DNA of 57,755 bases from Elusimicrobia bacterium CG_4_9_14_3_um_filter_62_55. Lineage in GTDB: Bacteria; Elusimicrobiota; Elusimicrobia; UBA1565. Below the pieces are notes generated by a model that did no database searches, had not been told where the DNA came from, and saw only the letters and a list, made by a program, of their open reading frames with translations. The stretch is taken from the NCBI GenBank assembly GCA_002790095.1, contig PFUL01000072.1, positions 1 through 57,755 on the forward strand, in the 5' to 3' direction. The position numbers and the translations under genes were made by a program. Shown here one piece after another: positions 7,579-17,466 of this stretch (within the stretch, counting starts at the first letter, position 1; each line of letters opens with the position of its first letter).

Positions 7579-8699
7579 GCGCTCGAATTTCCATAAGCTT
7601 CCGCCTTCTGCTCTGCGCGACGATCGCCGGCGGGACCGCGCCGTTTGCCTTCGCCCAGGAATCGGACGAAGTCACGCGCGGCCCTCTCCGGGTACACATC
7701 GAAACCGAAGGAACCGTCCGGGCCGAGGAAATTTTCCGCATTCATTCGACGATCGAGGGACGCATCGAAACCCTTACCGCGAAGGAGCTCCGTTGGGCCG
7801 CCGCACAGGACGAACTCGGAACCATGCTGACGGCGGAACTTGCCGCGATTATGGACGCGCGCGCATCGACTCCTTCACAAACCCTCGAGGATCGTTGGAA
7901 GCGCATCTACAAACCCACGCCGCTGCGCTGTCCCCAGGAATGCTTCATCCTCAAGATTTACGCGCGCGAGGGGAAAGTCGTAGCGCCGAACACGCTTCTC
8001 ATCGAAGCCGCTCACAAACTGCGCCTTGTCGGCCGCGTGCGGCCCGGGGACGCGAAATGGATTCGGGAAGGACAGCTTGTGGACTACTGGCCCAAGAACG
8101 ACCCGAAGAACCGCAATCAGGGGCGGGTTGAAAAATTCATCCTCGACGTTCAAGGGGAAACGGTCGAGCCGGGCGGAACCTTCACGATTCTCCTCGATTC
8201 CAAACACTACCTCGATCCGGAAACGGAATGGGTCGGAGAAATCACGATCCTCGCGAAGAAGGACGTTCTGCGGGTGCCGACCGAAGCGCTGCTTCACTTC
8301 GACGGGGAAGTGTTTCTCCCCATTCGAGTTTCGACCGGCGTCACCTCATACGGCACGACGGAAATTACGGCCGGCGTGTCGGAGCGTCAGCATTTCCTGC
8401 ACCTCGCGCCCGGAGAGGCTCAAGCGGTCCCCCGCCACACCCCGGATCGGCAGCCGCCCTCCGAATTGGGTCCGGCTCCGGAACCCGAACCGGCGCCGCC
8501 GGCGCGTCGGCGCCAACGGACGAAGACGGAATCTCGGACCAATCGCCCGCCGCCGCCGCGACGCGCGCGTCCGCGCCGGCGCGAAGAAGCCGAGCCGGTT
8601 AAGATTCAACGCATCAAGCGCATCCCGGGAGAAATCGACGTTTTTCCGGAAGACCAGGAGGCCGAGGACGATGAGCGATTCCCCAGCGACAAAGAGTGA
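7575..8699 (+). CDS. HlyD/MFP-like periplasmic adaptor-type protein
   Basis: 374 aa with a signal peptide (hydrophobic core FRLLLCATIAGG, cut near AFA). The RGPLRVHIETEGTVRAEE start, the REGKVVAPNTLLIEAA lipoyl-like hairpin, the LVGRVRPGDAKWIREGQ barrel and RVPTEALLHFDGEVFLPI resemble membrane-fusion proteins of RND or ABC export systems. The long coiled coil of pump adaptors is replaced by ~60 residues containing a lone CPQEC pair. Residues ~285-335 are Pro/Arg-rich and probably disordered. No pump gene is adjacent. Its ATG overlaps the stop of the CbiX-like gene, and its end overlaps the next gene by 29 nt, so the three form one unit. Confidence 0.6.
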   Translation: MSARISISFRLLLCATIAGGTAPFAFAQESDEVTRGPLRVHIETEGTVRAEEIFRIHSTIEGRIETLTAKELRWAAAQDELGTMLTAELAAIMDARASTPSQTLEDRWKRIYKPTPLRCPQECFILKIYAREGKVVAPNTLLIEAAHKLRLVGRVRPGDAKWIREGQLVDYWPKNDPKNRNQGRVEKFILDVQGETVEPGGTFTILLDSKHYLDPETEWVGEITILAKKDVLRVPTEALLHFDGEVFLPIRVSTGVTSYGTTEITAGVSERQHFLHLAPGEAQAVPRHTPDRQPPSELGPAPEPEPAPPARRRQRTKTESRTNRPPPPRRARPRRREEAEPVKIQRIKRIPGEIDVFPEDQEAEDDERFPSDKE

Positions 8700-9342
8700 A
8701 ACACCCGGCCGATCCGGAGGACCGGGTGGCGCTCCGCGAGTCTTCATGGACTTCTGGTTCCTGAAGCTCGACCCTCGGTTTTCTCTCCTGATGAGCAACG
8801 AAAAGGTCGTCGCCCGACAGGAGTTTCTGGCGACCCTGGACCAATTCCCGCACCGGCTTCCCGTCGTCGTCTACGCGCTCGACGGTCTCAGCGCCGACGC
8901 CGACATTTTGATCTGGCGGCTCAGTCCCGATCTGGAGGATTTTCACACGATGTCGACGCGCCTGCGGCGCTCAGGATTCGGACGCTACCTGCTTCCGACG
9001 CGATCGTTCACAGGAACCGTACCCGCCTCGGAATATCCGTTCGAACCGCAGCGTAAAGGGGCGAAGGAATCCGGCCCCATCGGGAACAAGCGGTTTCTCC
9101 TCGTCGCCCCCGTCACGGCGGCCGATGCGGAAGCCCTTCGCGCCGGCGCGCCCGCGGAGGAAGGCCGACTGCATGTCCTCGACGGACGGGGGCTCGATGA
9201 AACCCCGTGGCTCGCGGCCTACGAGACCGACGACCCGACCGCGTTCGCTCGCCTGCTCACGCGCTTCGCCCCGGATGCGAAGGCCCCCACGACGGTTTGC
9301 GTCCGCAAAGACGCTCCCGACTTGATCGAGAGCGCGGGATAG
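8671..9342 (+). CDS. Chlorite dismutase/HemQ-superfamily-like protein
   Basis: 223 aa. After a short Ser/Gly-rich tail the body has MDFWFLKLDPRF, LSADADILIWRLSPDLEDFH, a YPFEP motif and the C-terminal ETPWLAAYETDDPTAFARLL, which follow the order of conserved blocks in chlorite dismutase-family (Cld/HemQ) proteins. The segment that normally holds the proximal haem His is shortened (about residues 150-165) and I see no clear equivalent. Haem binding is therefore uncertain. The start is the ATG at 8671, which overlaps the adaptor gene. Linkage to a CbiX-like protein hints at tetrapyrrole or metal handling. Confidence 0.55.
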   Translation: MSDSPATKSETPGRSGGPGGAPRVFMDFWFLKLDPRFSLLMSNEKVVARQEFLATLDQFPHRLPVVVYALDGLSADADILIWRLSPDLEDFHTMSTRLRRSGFGRYLLPTRSFTGTVPASEYPFEPQRKGAKESGPIGNKRFLLVAPVTAADAEALRAGAPAEEGRLHVLDGRGLDETPWLAAYETDDPTAFARLLTRFAPDAKAPTTVCVRKDAPDLIESAG

Positions 9343-9362
9343 CGCGAAGCGGCGTCCGAACG

Positions 9363-11744
9363 TTGAAAAACAAGTTTTACAACCTCCACCTTCACTGCGC
9401 ACTCGGCCCCCGCGTCGATCCGTGGCTCGGCGCCCCTGAAGCCGATCTCTCGATCGCCGGATACCGGGACGCGTACGAACGGGCGTATCATTCCTGCTAC
9501 GGTCCCAACACCAGCGCCGCGCTTCGCGATCCCTACGATGAGGGGCGCGTGATCGATCTCGTCAATAATTTCGAGAGCGTAGGCTTCGACGCCTCCTTGG
9601 AACTGCTCTCCTGGCTCGAAACGCGGCACCCGCGCGTCTACCGGAGACTACAAGCCGCCGACGCCGCTCAATGCCGAGAGTTCGGACACGGCGGCGCGCT
9701 CGCCGTCCCGTACCCCCCGCTGCTTCTGCCGCTGGCGCCGAGACGCGACAAGCGCACGGTCGTCCGGTGGGGGCTGGAGGATTTCCGCCGCCGTTTCGGC
9801 CGGGACGCCGAAGGGATGTGGCTCCCGGAAAACGCGATCGACGACGAAACGTGCGAAATCCTGATCGAAGCGGGAATCCGCTTCACCGTCGCGGCGCGGA
9901 CCCAGGCCGCCAGCGTGCGTCCCGTCGGAGCGGACGACGACGCGTGGATCGAGACGACGCCCGAAACTTTGGATCCCCGGAGGCCCTACCGCTGGTCCTC
10001 GAAGGAGCAGCCCGGCCGGAGGCTCGCCGTCTTCGCCTACCGGACCGACCTTTCCCCGCGGGCGATGCTGACCCGGACAGCCCTCGCAAGCGACGACGCG
10101 CTCGCCGTCGACGCCTGTCAGAGTTTCGCGAACCGCCTGATCGACTCGCTGACCGCCAACGACGCCGCGGAACTCGCGCATCTCGCGATCGACGGGGAGT
10201 GGTTCGGGCTGATCCACCCGTACGGTGAGCGCGCCCTCGCGTTTACCCTCGATCTTTTGGAGCGGGAAGCGCCCGCGCTGCGCGCGAACTACGCCGCGTT
10301 CCTCGAACTCTTTCCTCCTCCCCAGGAAATCGAACTCAAGCCGGCGAGCGCGCGCAGTTGTCCGCACGGACTGGAACGCTGGCGGGGGGATTGCTCGTGC
10401 GCCGGCGAAGGCGCCGGGAACTGGCGCGCGCCCCTTCGCTTTGCGCTCGAACGCCTCGGACGCGACGCGTCCGAAGCGGCCTTCGCGCTCGTACGGCCGC
10501 TTTGCGCCGATCCTGAGGACGCCCTGAACGCAGCCGGACCCGTCCTCTTTTCCTCCCCCGCAAACCGCGTTGAGGATTTTCTGGCCGACGCGGCGACGCG
10601 CCACCCGACTCCGGAACAGGCTCGTCGACTGCTTCGCGCTGCGGAAGTCCGGCGAGCCGCCCTCGCGCCGCTCGCGCATTGGACCTGGCAGGGAGACGGC
10701 CCGTTGTCCGCGGACGCGGTCGAAGCCCTCGCCGCCTGCTCCCGCGCGGTCTTCGTCCTTTCGCTGGAAAGCCCCGAACGCGCCGTCGCGGTGGAAAGCG
10801 CGCTTCTTGACGAACTTGCGCGCGTGCCGGATCCGTCCGCCGCCGCCTCCGGAATCGCCGACGCCTACCGCCGCATCGCCGGCTTGCGGTCCGTGGGGGT
10901 TCGCCGGGCCGCCGCGCACGAAGCGCTGTTTCTCGCCCTGCGCGAACGCGTCGCCTGCCTTCCGGTCCTGGAAGCTCCGTTTCTGGAATTCTCTTTTTCG
11001 CTGCTGTCCCGGCGGGATCGTCCGGAGCGCGGAGGCCAGGCCCGCCTATTCGTTTTTTCCGCGGCCGTCCGGGACCGGCGCACCTTCGATCGCTTTCAGG
11101 GAGTCGCCGTCGTTTTGGACGCCGGGGCTGCGGCCGTCGATTGCTGGACGGAACCCTCGGACGATCCCGAACGGGATTCCTCGGAGTTGGAGCGGCTCTT
11201 CGTCGACTCGGGCGCGGAAGCCCTGCGCTCGGCTTGCGCCCAACGCTTCGATTCGCGTGCCTGGGGAATCGACGGGATGCTGGGGGAAACGCGCCGCGCG
11301 GTCGCACGGGAGCTTTCCGCGAGGCGCAGCGGGGATGCCGACGCGGATCAGCTGCGCGCGCGCTGGCAAGCGCTGATCGCGACTCTCGAAACATCCGCCG
11401 GAGATCCCGAAGCGGTCGCGTCTTTGCTCGCCGATTCGGTCCCCATCGCCAACGACCCCGACGCCGCGCGGGGGATGGAACGTATCCGCCGCCAACTGTC
11501 CGGGAGCGCCGCCCGATTCGCCGAAGCGCCTTCTCCGGAAACGGCCGCTCCGGTGCGCCGTCTTTTAACGGCCGCGCGCGACAGCGCGCTTCCCCTCAAC
11601 GTTTGGGAACTGAGAGATCTCGCGCGCGCCGGCCTGGCCCGCGCAGGAAATGCTCTTGGGGAAGACGATCGGCGGGAACTGCTTTCCATGCTGGGACTCG
11701 CCGAGACCGCCCTTAAGGAGGAACGATGGTCACCCGCAAGTTAA
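9363..11744 (+). CDS. Glycoside hydrolase family 57/DUF3536-like protein
   Basis: 793 aa from a TTG start. The N-terminus has NLHLHCALGPRVDPWLG, resembling the GH57 N-terminal FH(L/Q) segment. Residues ~140-180 carry RRFGRDAEGMWLPENAIDDE and the ILIEAGIRFTVAARTQA block typical of GH57/DUF3536 proteins. The C-terminal half is helical and Ala/Arg-rich. Family members act on alpha-glucans or are uncharacterised. The start is uncertain: TTG at 9363 is the first start codon just before the conserved region, and no Shine-Dalgarno is visible. The 3' end overlaps phoH by 19 nt. Confidence 0.72.
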   Translation: MKNKFYNLHLHCALGPRVDPWLGAPEADLSIAGYRDAYERAYHSCYGPNTSAALRDPYDEGRVIDLVNNFESVGFDASLELLSWLETRHPRVYRRLQAADAAQCREFGHGGALAVPYPPLLLPLAPRRDKRTVVRWGLEDFRRRFGRDAEGMWLPENAIDDETCEILIEAGIRFTVAARTQAASVRPVGADDDAWIETTPETLDPRRPYRWSSKEQPGRRLAVFAYRTDLSPRAMLTRTALASDDALAVDACQSFANRLIDSLTANDAAELAHLAIDGEWFGLIHPYGERALAFTLDLLEREAPALRANYAAFLELFPPPQEIELKPASARSCPHGLERWRGDCSCAGEGAGNWRAPLRFALERLGRDASEAAFALVRPLCADPEDALNAAGPVLFSSPANRVEDFLADAATRHPTPEQARRLLRAAEVRRAALAPLAHWTWQGDGPLSADAVEALAACSRAVFVLSLESPERAVAVESALLDELARVPDPSAAASGIADAYRRIAGLRSVGVRRAAAHEALFLALRERVACLPVLEAPFLEFSFSLLSRRDRPERGGQARLFVFSAAVRDRRTFDRFQGVAVVLDAGAAAVDCWTEPSDDPERDSSELERLFVDSGAEALRSACAQRFDSRAWGIDGMLGETRRAVARELSARRSGDADADQLRARWQALIATLETSAGDPEAVASLLADSVPIANDPDAARGMERIRRQLSGSAARFAEAPSPETAAPVRRLLTAARDSALPLNVWELRDLARAGLARAGNALGEDDRRELLSMLGLAETALKEERWSPAS

Positions 11745-12685
11745 AGCTCCGCGACGATCAGGAGGCGCTGCTGCTGCTCGGCGAGCGCGACTTTTTTCTT
11801 CGGCAGATCGAACGGGAGCACGCCGTCGAGGTTTTCGTCCGGCACGACCCGCAGGGCGACGCGCTGCACTTGAGCGTGCGAGGCGTCGCCTCGCGCGTTC
11901 AGCGGGCGCTCAAGCGCTTTCGGGAACGACTCGAGCGGGTCCGCTCCGGCGAGGCCCCCGACGATCCTCCCGCCGCGTTCGCCTTCCCCTCCGACGAAAG
12001 CGCTCCCCCGGCCGACGCCGTCTACCTGAGCGCGTACGGCAAGGCGGTTCGTGCCCGGAGCGAGCGTCAAAAGCGCTACGTGGATTCGATCCGGGAGGGC
12101 GACCTCACGTTCGGGATCGGCCCGGCCGGAACCGGGAAAACCTTCCTCGCGGTGATGTGCGCGCTGCGCGCGCTGAAGGCCCGCGAGGTGAGCCGGATCG
12201 TGCTGACGCGTCCCGTCGTGGAGGCCGGGGAGCATCTCGGCTTCCTTCCCGGGGATTTTCACGAAAAGGTGAATCCCTATCTCAAGCCTCTCTACGACGC
12301 CTTTTACGCGGCGCTCGGACCCGACAAGTTCCGGATCTGGCGCGACGACGAAATCATCGAAATCGTCCCGCTCGCCTACATGCGCGGGAGAACGCTCGAA
12401 AACGCCTTCATCATCCTCGACGAAGCGCAGAACACGACCCTCGAACAGATGAAAATGTTCCTAACAAGGATGGGCAACGGATCCCGCGTCGTCGTGACCG
12501 GAGACGTAACGCAGATCGACCTGGACAGCCCGCGACGCTCGGGGCTTGTCGCGATCGAGCGAATCCTCAAACGGGTCGCGACGGTCCGTTTCGTCCACTT
12601 CAACACCGAGGACGTCGTCCGCCACCCGCTCGTCAAAGACATCATCGAAGCCTTCGAGCGGCACGAAAAGGAGAAAGCCTCATGA
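11726..12685 (+). CDS. phoH: PhoH family ATPase
   Basis: 319 aa cytosolic P-loop protein. The Walker A is GPAGTGKTFLA (~130-140) and the Walker B lies in AFIILDEAQNTT, followed by MKMFLTRMGNGSRVVVTGDVTQ, all diagnostic of PhoH/YbeZ. Members are helicase-like NTPases linked to RNA metabolism. The next gene is ybeY, the classic ybeZ-ybeY pair. The ATG overlaps the previous gene and sits 4 nt after an AAGGAGG Shine-Dalgarno inside it, indicating efficient reinitiation. Confidence 0.95.
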   Translation: MVTRKLKLRDDQEALLLLGERDFFLRQIEREHAVEVFVRHDPQGDALHLSVRGVASRVQRALKRFRERLERVRSGEAPDDPPAAFAFPSDESAPPADAVYLSAYGKAVRARSERQKRYVDSIREGDLTFGIGPAGTGKTFLAVMCALRALKAREVSRIVLTRPVVEAGEHLGFLPGDFHEKVNPYLKPLYDAFYAALGPDKFRIWRDDEIIEIVPLAYMRGRTLENAFIILDEAQNTTLEQMKMFLTRMGNGSRVVVTGDVTQIDLDSPRRSGLVAIERILKRVATVRFVHFNTEDVVRHPLVKDIIEAFERHEKEKAS

Positions 12686-13164
12686 ACGTCACCCTCTTCG
12701 GGACCGACGCGCTCGCGGCCCGCGAGCGCGGGCTTCTCCGCGAAGCCGTATTGGCCGCGCTCGGGCCCAAACGCCGCCGCGGCGGGGAGGTCTGCCTGAT
12801 CCTGATCCCGGATAAGAAGATTCACGCGATCAACAAGCAGTATCTCGGGCACGACTACCCGACCGACGTCATCGCCTTCCCCTACGAAGACGCCGTCCCC
12901 GGCGTCCGCCGGGCCCCCGACGCGCCGTTCGGGGACGTCTATATCGGGCTCGGGGTCGCGAAACGCCAAGCGAAGGAGATGGGTCATCCGCTTTTCAAGG
13001 AACTCGTAACGCTCGCCGTTCACGGCTCTCTGCACCTGGCCGGGTACGACGATCGCGCTCCGGCGAAAAAGGAAAAGATGTTCGCGCGCCAGAATCGACT
13101 CGTCGCGCGCCTGCTTCCTGATGGGAAAAAGAAAACAAAAACTCCCCCCCGCCCCCGCCGCTGA
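12682..13164 (+). CDS. ybeY: Endoribonuclease/rRNA maturation factor YbeY, altered zinc motif
   Basis: 160 aa. It matches YbeY, which matures 16S rRNA 3' ends and acts in ribosome quality control. Hallmarks are TDVIAFPYED, FGDVYIG and the metal-site region HGSLHLAGYDD (H114 to D124). The usual motif is HGxLHLxGYDH, with three His holding zinc. Here H114 and H118 are present but the third ligand is Asp (D124). Asp can bind zinc, so the enzyme may still work. The basic C-terminal tail is Lys/Pro-rich. The ATG overlaps the phoH stop, and the 3' end overlaps the next gene by 44 nt. Confidence 0.92.
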   Translation: MNVTLFGTDALAARERGLLREAVLAALGPKRRRGGEVCLILIPDKKIHAINKQYLGHDYPTDVIAFPYEDAVPGVRRAPDAPFGDVYIGLGVAKRQAKEMGHPLFKELVTLAVHGSLHLAGYDDRAPAKKEKMFARQNRLVARLLPDGKKKTKTPPRPRR

Positions 13165-14869
13165 AGCGCCGAAGGCCGACGCGCTCTCCCGCGCCGACTC
13201 CGCGCTCTGGGCGCTGACCGCGCTGGCGCTCGCCGTCGTCCCGGATCAAAAAATTCTGCGCTGCAAACTGCTCGCGTTGGAAGCGGGCGTCGGACTCTTG
13301 CTGCTGCTTTTGGCCGCGTCATGGCTTCACGCGCGGGAGGCCCGTTGGCGCCGGACGCCGCTCGACCTCCCGGTCGGCCTCTACGCGCTCGGCGGCTTGT
13401 TTTTCTACGCGCTCAGCCCCGAACGCGGGGCCTCGTCTCCCGAACTGATCCGAATGCTCTTTTGCGCCGCCGTTTTTTTCGCGGCGAGCCGGACGCTGAA
13501 GGGACCCGCGCTTCCCCGCGTCTGGACCGCCGCGGCGGCCCTCGCCGGAATCTACGCCCTCCTCCAGACGCAAGGCGGGGTCGGCCCCCTGAGCGTGCCT
13601 CAGCTGGAGAGGCCCATCGCCACCTTCGGAAACCCGATTTTCTTCGCCGCCTATTTGGCCGCCTCCGCGGTACTCGCCGCCGGACACGCGCTCGCGGCCG
13701 AAAGCCGGGAACGCGGCTTCTACGCCTCGGCCGCCGTGCTGATCCTCGCCGGGCTTTGGACGACGCAGACCCGGGCGGCTCTTGCCGGCCTGGGCGCGGC
13801 GGGCGCCCTGTGGGCCGTCGTGTCGCTGCGCCCGCGCGAGCGCCTCTTTGCGCTGGGAGGGCTCGGCCTCGGCGCCGCCTTGTTCGTGTGGTGGTTCAGC
13901 GACCGAGCGTGGACTCACGGACTGATCTGGCGCGACACGCTCGCGCTATGGCGCGCGCATCCCCTGCTCGGCTGCGGTCTCGGACGCTTTCATATCGAGT
14001 TCGTCGACTACGCCTCGCCGGCGCTTCGCGCGCTCTGGCCCGAGCAAAAAGTCATCGTAAACTTCGCCCACAACGAATACCTTCAGGTGCTCGCCGAGAC
14101 CGGAATCGTCGGGACGGGACTCTTTCTCGCGATTCCCGCAGCGGCGGCCGCATGGCTGCTGCGCAGTTGGAAAGCGGCCCCGGACGCCCGTCGAGGCGCG
14201 TACGCCTTCGGCGCGTTCGCGGTGCTCGCGCAGAACTTCTTTTCACCGGACATCCGTTTCGGCGTTTCGTCCTTCATCGTCTTCGCGTTTCTGGGAGCCG
14301 CGACCGCCGACGCCGAGGATTCCCCGCTGCCCGAATTTCCCGGAAGACTCGGCGCGGCCCTGGCGACGCTGCTGTTCGTCGTCGTTTGGGGACGCGCCGC
14401 GGTGCAGCCCCTCTTGGCGGAACGAAAACTCCAAGCCGCCCCCGATTTCTTCGTCGGCAGGAACGCGGAGGCGGACCGCATGCTGGCGGATCTCGAGGCG
14501 CAACTCGCGGCCGACCCGGACAACGCCGACCTCGCGGAAAATATCGCCTACTATCACGCGAAGCGGCAGGATTGGAAACGGGCCATCGAGCGTTTCGAAC
14601 GCGTCACGCGGCTTCGTCCCGAACTTCCAGGACCGTTCAATAATCTCGGGAACATCTACTACTCGATCGGCGACCGCGAAAAGGCGATCGAGTGGTGGAC
14701 CCGCTCGCTCACGGTCGACCCGGAGCAAATCGACGCCCGCCTCAACCTGGGCAAGACGCTTTACGAACTCGGGCGGCTTAAGGAAAGCGGCCGCTACCTC
14801 AGCGAAGTCCTTGAACGCCGGCCCGGCAACGAAAAAGCGCAGATTTTGCTTAAGAAAATGATCGAGTAG
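13121..14869 (+). CDS. O-antigen ligase-like membrane protein with C-terminal TPR
   Basis: 582 aa. About ten hydrophobic helices span residues ~25-430. The Wzy/WaaL-type periplasmic-loop signature lies near 265-320 (HPLLGCGLGRFHIEF, then NFAHNEYLQVLAETGIVGTG). After the last helix come tetratricopeptide repeats (~455-580), with blocks such as AERVTRL-like RFERVTRLRPELPGPFNNLG and ARLNLGKTLYELGRL. O-antigen ligases or polymerases of this family transfer or polymerise polysaccharide, or glycosylate proteins such as pilins. The TPR tail suggests a partner-binding role. The start overlaps ybeY by 44 nt. The acceptor is unknown. Confidence 0.85.
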   Translation: MGKRKQKLPPAPAAEAPKADALSRADSALWALTALALAVVPDQKILRCKLLALEAGVGLLLLLLAASWLHAREARWRRTPLDLPVGLYALGGLFFYALSPERGASSPELIRMLFCAAVFFAASRTLKGPALPRVWTAAAALAGIYALLQTQGGVGPLSVPQLERPIATFGNPIFFAAYLAASAVLAAGHALAAESRERGFYASAAVLILAGLWTTQTRAALAGLGAAGALWAVVSLRPRERLFALGGLGLGAALFVWWFSDRAWTHGLIWRDTLALWRAHPLLGCGLGRFHIEFVDYASPALRALWPEQKVIVNFAHNEYLQVLAETGIVGTGLFLAIPAAAAAWLLRSWKAAPDARRGAYAFGAFAVLAQNFFSPDIRFGVSSFIVFAFLGAATADAEDSPLPEFPGRLGAALATLLFVVVWGRAAVQPLLAERKLQAAPDFFVGRNAEADRMLADLEAQLAADPDNADLAENIAYYHAKRQDWKRAIERFERVTRLRPELPGPFNNLGNIYYSIGDREKAIEWWTRSLTVDPEQIDARLNLGKTLYELGRLKESGRYLSEVLERRPGNEKAQILLKKMIE

Positions 14870-14916
14870 ATTTCCTCTTCGGGGCGAAACCGCCGTAGAG
14901 CCCCGCCGAGCGCAAA

Positions 14917-14925
14917 TGTTATAAT
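14917..14925 (+). promoter_or_regulatory. Extended -10 promoter of leuS operon
   Basis: TGTTATAAT, a perfect TATAAT with extended TGn, ends 12 nt before the leuS ATG. The expected transcript leader is only about 5 nt and contains no Shine-Dalgarno. Confidence 0.6.
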
Positions 14926-14937
14926 TCGACCACTCTG

Positions 14938-17466
14938 ATGAGCCTCGACGACCGTATTCCTTATACCGTACTGGAAAAGAAGTGGCAGGCGCGCTGGGAA
15001 GAGAAAAAACTCTTCAAGACGCCGGACGCCCCGCGCGAGGACCGCAAGTTCTATTGCCTCGACATGTTCCCCTACCCTTCCGCGGACGGCCTGCATGTCG
15101 GGCACCCGGAAGGCTACACCGCGACCGACATCCTCTGCCGCTATAAGCGGAGGAACGATTTCGACGTCCTGCACCCGATGGGATGGGACGCCTTCGGCTT
15201 GCCGGCCGAAAATTTCGCGATCTCGACCGGCGTGCACCCCCGACAGGTCACCGAAAAAAACGTCTCGAACTTCACCCGACAGATCAAATCGCTCGGCTTC
15301 TCCTACGATTGGGACCGCGAGGTCAACACCACCGATCCGGCCTACTACCGTTGGACTCAGTGGATTTTTCTCCAGTTGTTCAAGAAGGGACTCGCCTACG
15401 AAAGCAAGATGCCCATCAACTGGTGCCCGTCCTGCTCGACGGGCCTGGCCAACGAGGAAGTTTTCGGCGGGGCCTGCGAACGGTGCGGCTCCCAGATCGA
15501 GCGGCGCGACGTTCGTCAGTGGATGCTGAAGATCACGGCGTACGCGGACCGACTTCTCGCCGATCTTGACGGACTCGACTGGCCCGAGTCCACGCTGGCG
15601 ATGCAGCGCAACTGGATCGGCCGCTCCGTAGGCGCCGAGGTCGATTTCAAGATCGGCTCGCACTCGGTGCGCGTCTTCACCACGCGCCCGGACACGCTGT
15701 ACGGCGCCACCTACATGGTTCTTGCGCCGGAGCACCCGCTCGTCGACAAGATCGTCGAGCCGGAGTTCAAAAACAAAGTCTACGCCTACATCGACGCGGC
15801 GTCCAAGAAATCCGATCTGGAGCGCACCGAGATCGCGAAAGAAAAGAGCGGAGTGCCGACGGGCGCGCTCGCGATCAACCCGGTCAACGGCGCCAAGATC
15901 CCGGTCTGGATCGCGGATTACGTTCTCGCCGGCTACGGCACCGGCGCGATCATGGCGGTCCCCGCGCATGACCAGCGCGATTTCGAGTTCGCGCAAAAAT
16001 TCGAACTGCCGATCCGCAAAGTCGTCGAGCCGCCGAAGGACTCCGAAGACTACGACGAATTTTTCGACACCAAGGCCTATCCCGGAACCGGGATCTCGGT
16101 CAACTCCCAAATACTGGACGGGCTGGAAACCGGGGAGGCGAAAAAGAAGATTATCGCCTTCCTCGAAGAGAAGGGGATCGGAAAGGCCGCGGTCAATTAC
16201 CGGCTGCGCGACTGGGTCTTCTCGCGGCAGCGCTACTGGGGAGAGCCGATCCCCATCGTGCATTGCTCCGGCTGCGGGCACGTTCCGGTACCGGAATCCG
16301 AACTGCCTTTGCTTCTTCCCGATGTAAGAAACTACAAGCCGACCGGCACCGGGGAATCCCCGCTGGCGTCGGTGCACAGCTGGGTCAGGACTTCCTGCCC
16401 CAAATGCGGCGGCCCGGGCAAGCGGGAAACCAACACGATGCCCCAATGGGCCGGTTCGTGCTGGTACTACCTGCGCTTTATCGATCCGAAGAACGAGGCG
16501 GAGATCGTCGATGACGCCGCGGAAAAGGCCTGGATGCCGGTCGACTGCTACGTCGGAGGAGCCGAACACGCGGTGCTGCACCTGCTCTACGCGCGCTTCT
16601 GGCACAAGGTTCTCTTCGATCTCGGCTACGTTTCCACGAAGGAGCCGTTCCAGAAGCTCCGCCACCAGGGGATGATCCTGTCGTTTTCCTATCGGGATGC
16701 GCGCGGCGTCTACCATCCGTACGACGCGATCGAACTCAAGGACGGCGGCGCGACGCTCAAGGACGGCGGAGAGAATCTCCTCCGCCAGATCGAAAAGATG
16801 TCCAAATCCAAAAAGAACGTCGTCAATCCCGACGAGGTCCTCAAGGAATACGGCGCCGACGTCTTCCGGCTCTACGAAATGTTCATGGGCCCGTTCGCCG
16901 ACTCCAAGCCGTGGGATATGAAGGACATCCTCGGGCGCGTTCGCTTCGTGCGCCGGGTTTGGAACTCCCTGCGCGATCCCGGCCGCCTGAGCGACGGACC
17001 CGGCCTGGAGTCGATTCGGCACAAGACGATCAAGAAGGTCGGCGAGGACATCGAGGCCCTGCACTTCAACACGGCGATCAGCGCTCTGGACATCTACTTG
17101 AACGCGATCGCCGCAGAGGAACGCCCCGCGCGCGCCGATGCGGAGACCTTCCTCGATCTGCTCAACCCCTTCGCGCCGCACCTCACCGAGGAAATCTGGG
17201 AACGCCTCGGCAACGAGCCGTTCCTGTCCGCCGAGCCCTGGCCTGCGTTTGATCCGGCGAAACTCGTCGAGGCGGAGATCGAGATCGCCGTTCAGGTCAA
17301 CGGCAAGGTTCGCGGCCGCCTCATGGTGCCGACCGACGCCACGAAGGAAAAAACCGAAGAGCTGGCGCTGGCCGAGCCGCACGTCAAGGAAGCCACTTCG
17401 GGAAAACGCATCGCGAAGATCATCGTCGTTCCGAAACGCCTCGTGAACGTGGTGCTGGCCGGATGA
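14938..17466 (+). CDS. leuS: Leucine-tRNA ligase
   Basis: 842 aa class I synthetase charging tRNA-Leu. The HIGH-type motif is [10 protein letters not shown] (~53-62), preceded by FPYPSADG. The CP1 editing domain (~220-420) contains [19 protein letters not shown]. The KMSKS motif is [16 protein letters not shown] (~618-632). Zinc-type Cys pairs are seen in WCPSCS and CERCG, and again near 445 and 485. The C-terminal part ends with the VNGKVRGR domain common to bacterial LeuRS. Length is normal. It heads an operon with an LptE-like gene and holA, a common bacterial order. Confidence 0.97.
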   Translation: MSLDDRIPYTVLEKKWQARWEEKKLFKTPDAPREDRKFYCLDMFPYPSADGLHVGHPEGYTATDILCRYKRRNDFDVLHPMGWDAFGLPAENFAISTGVHPRQVTEKNVSNFTRQIKSLGFSYDWDREVNTTDPAYYRWTQWIFLQLFKKGLAYESKMPINWCPSCSTGLANEEVFGGACERCGSQIERRDVRQWMLKITAYADRLLADLDGLDWPESTLAMQRNWIGRSVGAEVDFKIGSHSVRVFTTRPDTLYGATYMVLAPEHPLVDKIVEPEFKNKVYAYIDAASKKSDLERTEIAKEKSGVPTGALAINPVNGAKIPVWIADYVLAGYGTGAIMAVPAHDQRDFEFAQKFELPIRKVVEPPKDSEDYDEFFDTKAYPGTGISVNSQILDGLETGEAKKKIIAFLEEKGIGKAAVNYRLRDWVFSRQRYWGEPIPIVHCSGCGHVPVPESELPLLLPDVRNYKPTGTGESPLASVHSWVRTSCPKCGGPGKRETNTMPQWAGSCWYYLRFIDPKNEAEIVDDAAEKAWMPVDCYVGGAEHAVLHLLYARFWHKVLFDLGYVSTKEPFQKLRHQGMILSFSYRDARGVYHPYDAIELKDGGATLKDGGENLLRQIEKMSKSKKNVVNPDEVLKEYGADVFRLYEMFMGPFADSKPWDMKDILGRVRFVRRVWNSLRDPGRLSDGPGLESIRHKTIKKVGEDIEALHFNTAISALDIYLNAIAAEERPARADAETFLDLLNPFAPHLTEEIWERLGNEPFLSAEPWPAFDPAKLVEAEIEIAVQVNGKVRGRLMVPTDATKEKTEELALAEPHVKEATSGKRIAKIIVVPKRLVNVVLAG

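Noticed and set aside
14794-17382. An 862-codon open frame on the minus strand opposite leuS
   Set aside because: It is the mirror of a certain gene in high-GC DNA, has no family motif or Shine-Dalgarno, and its composition follows leuS third-codon GC.
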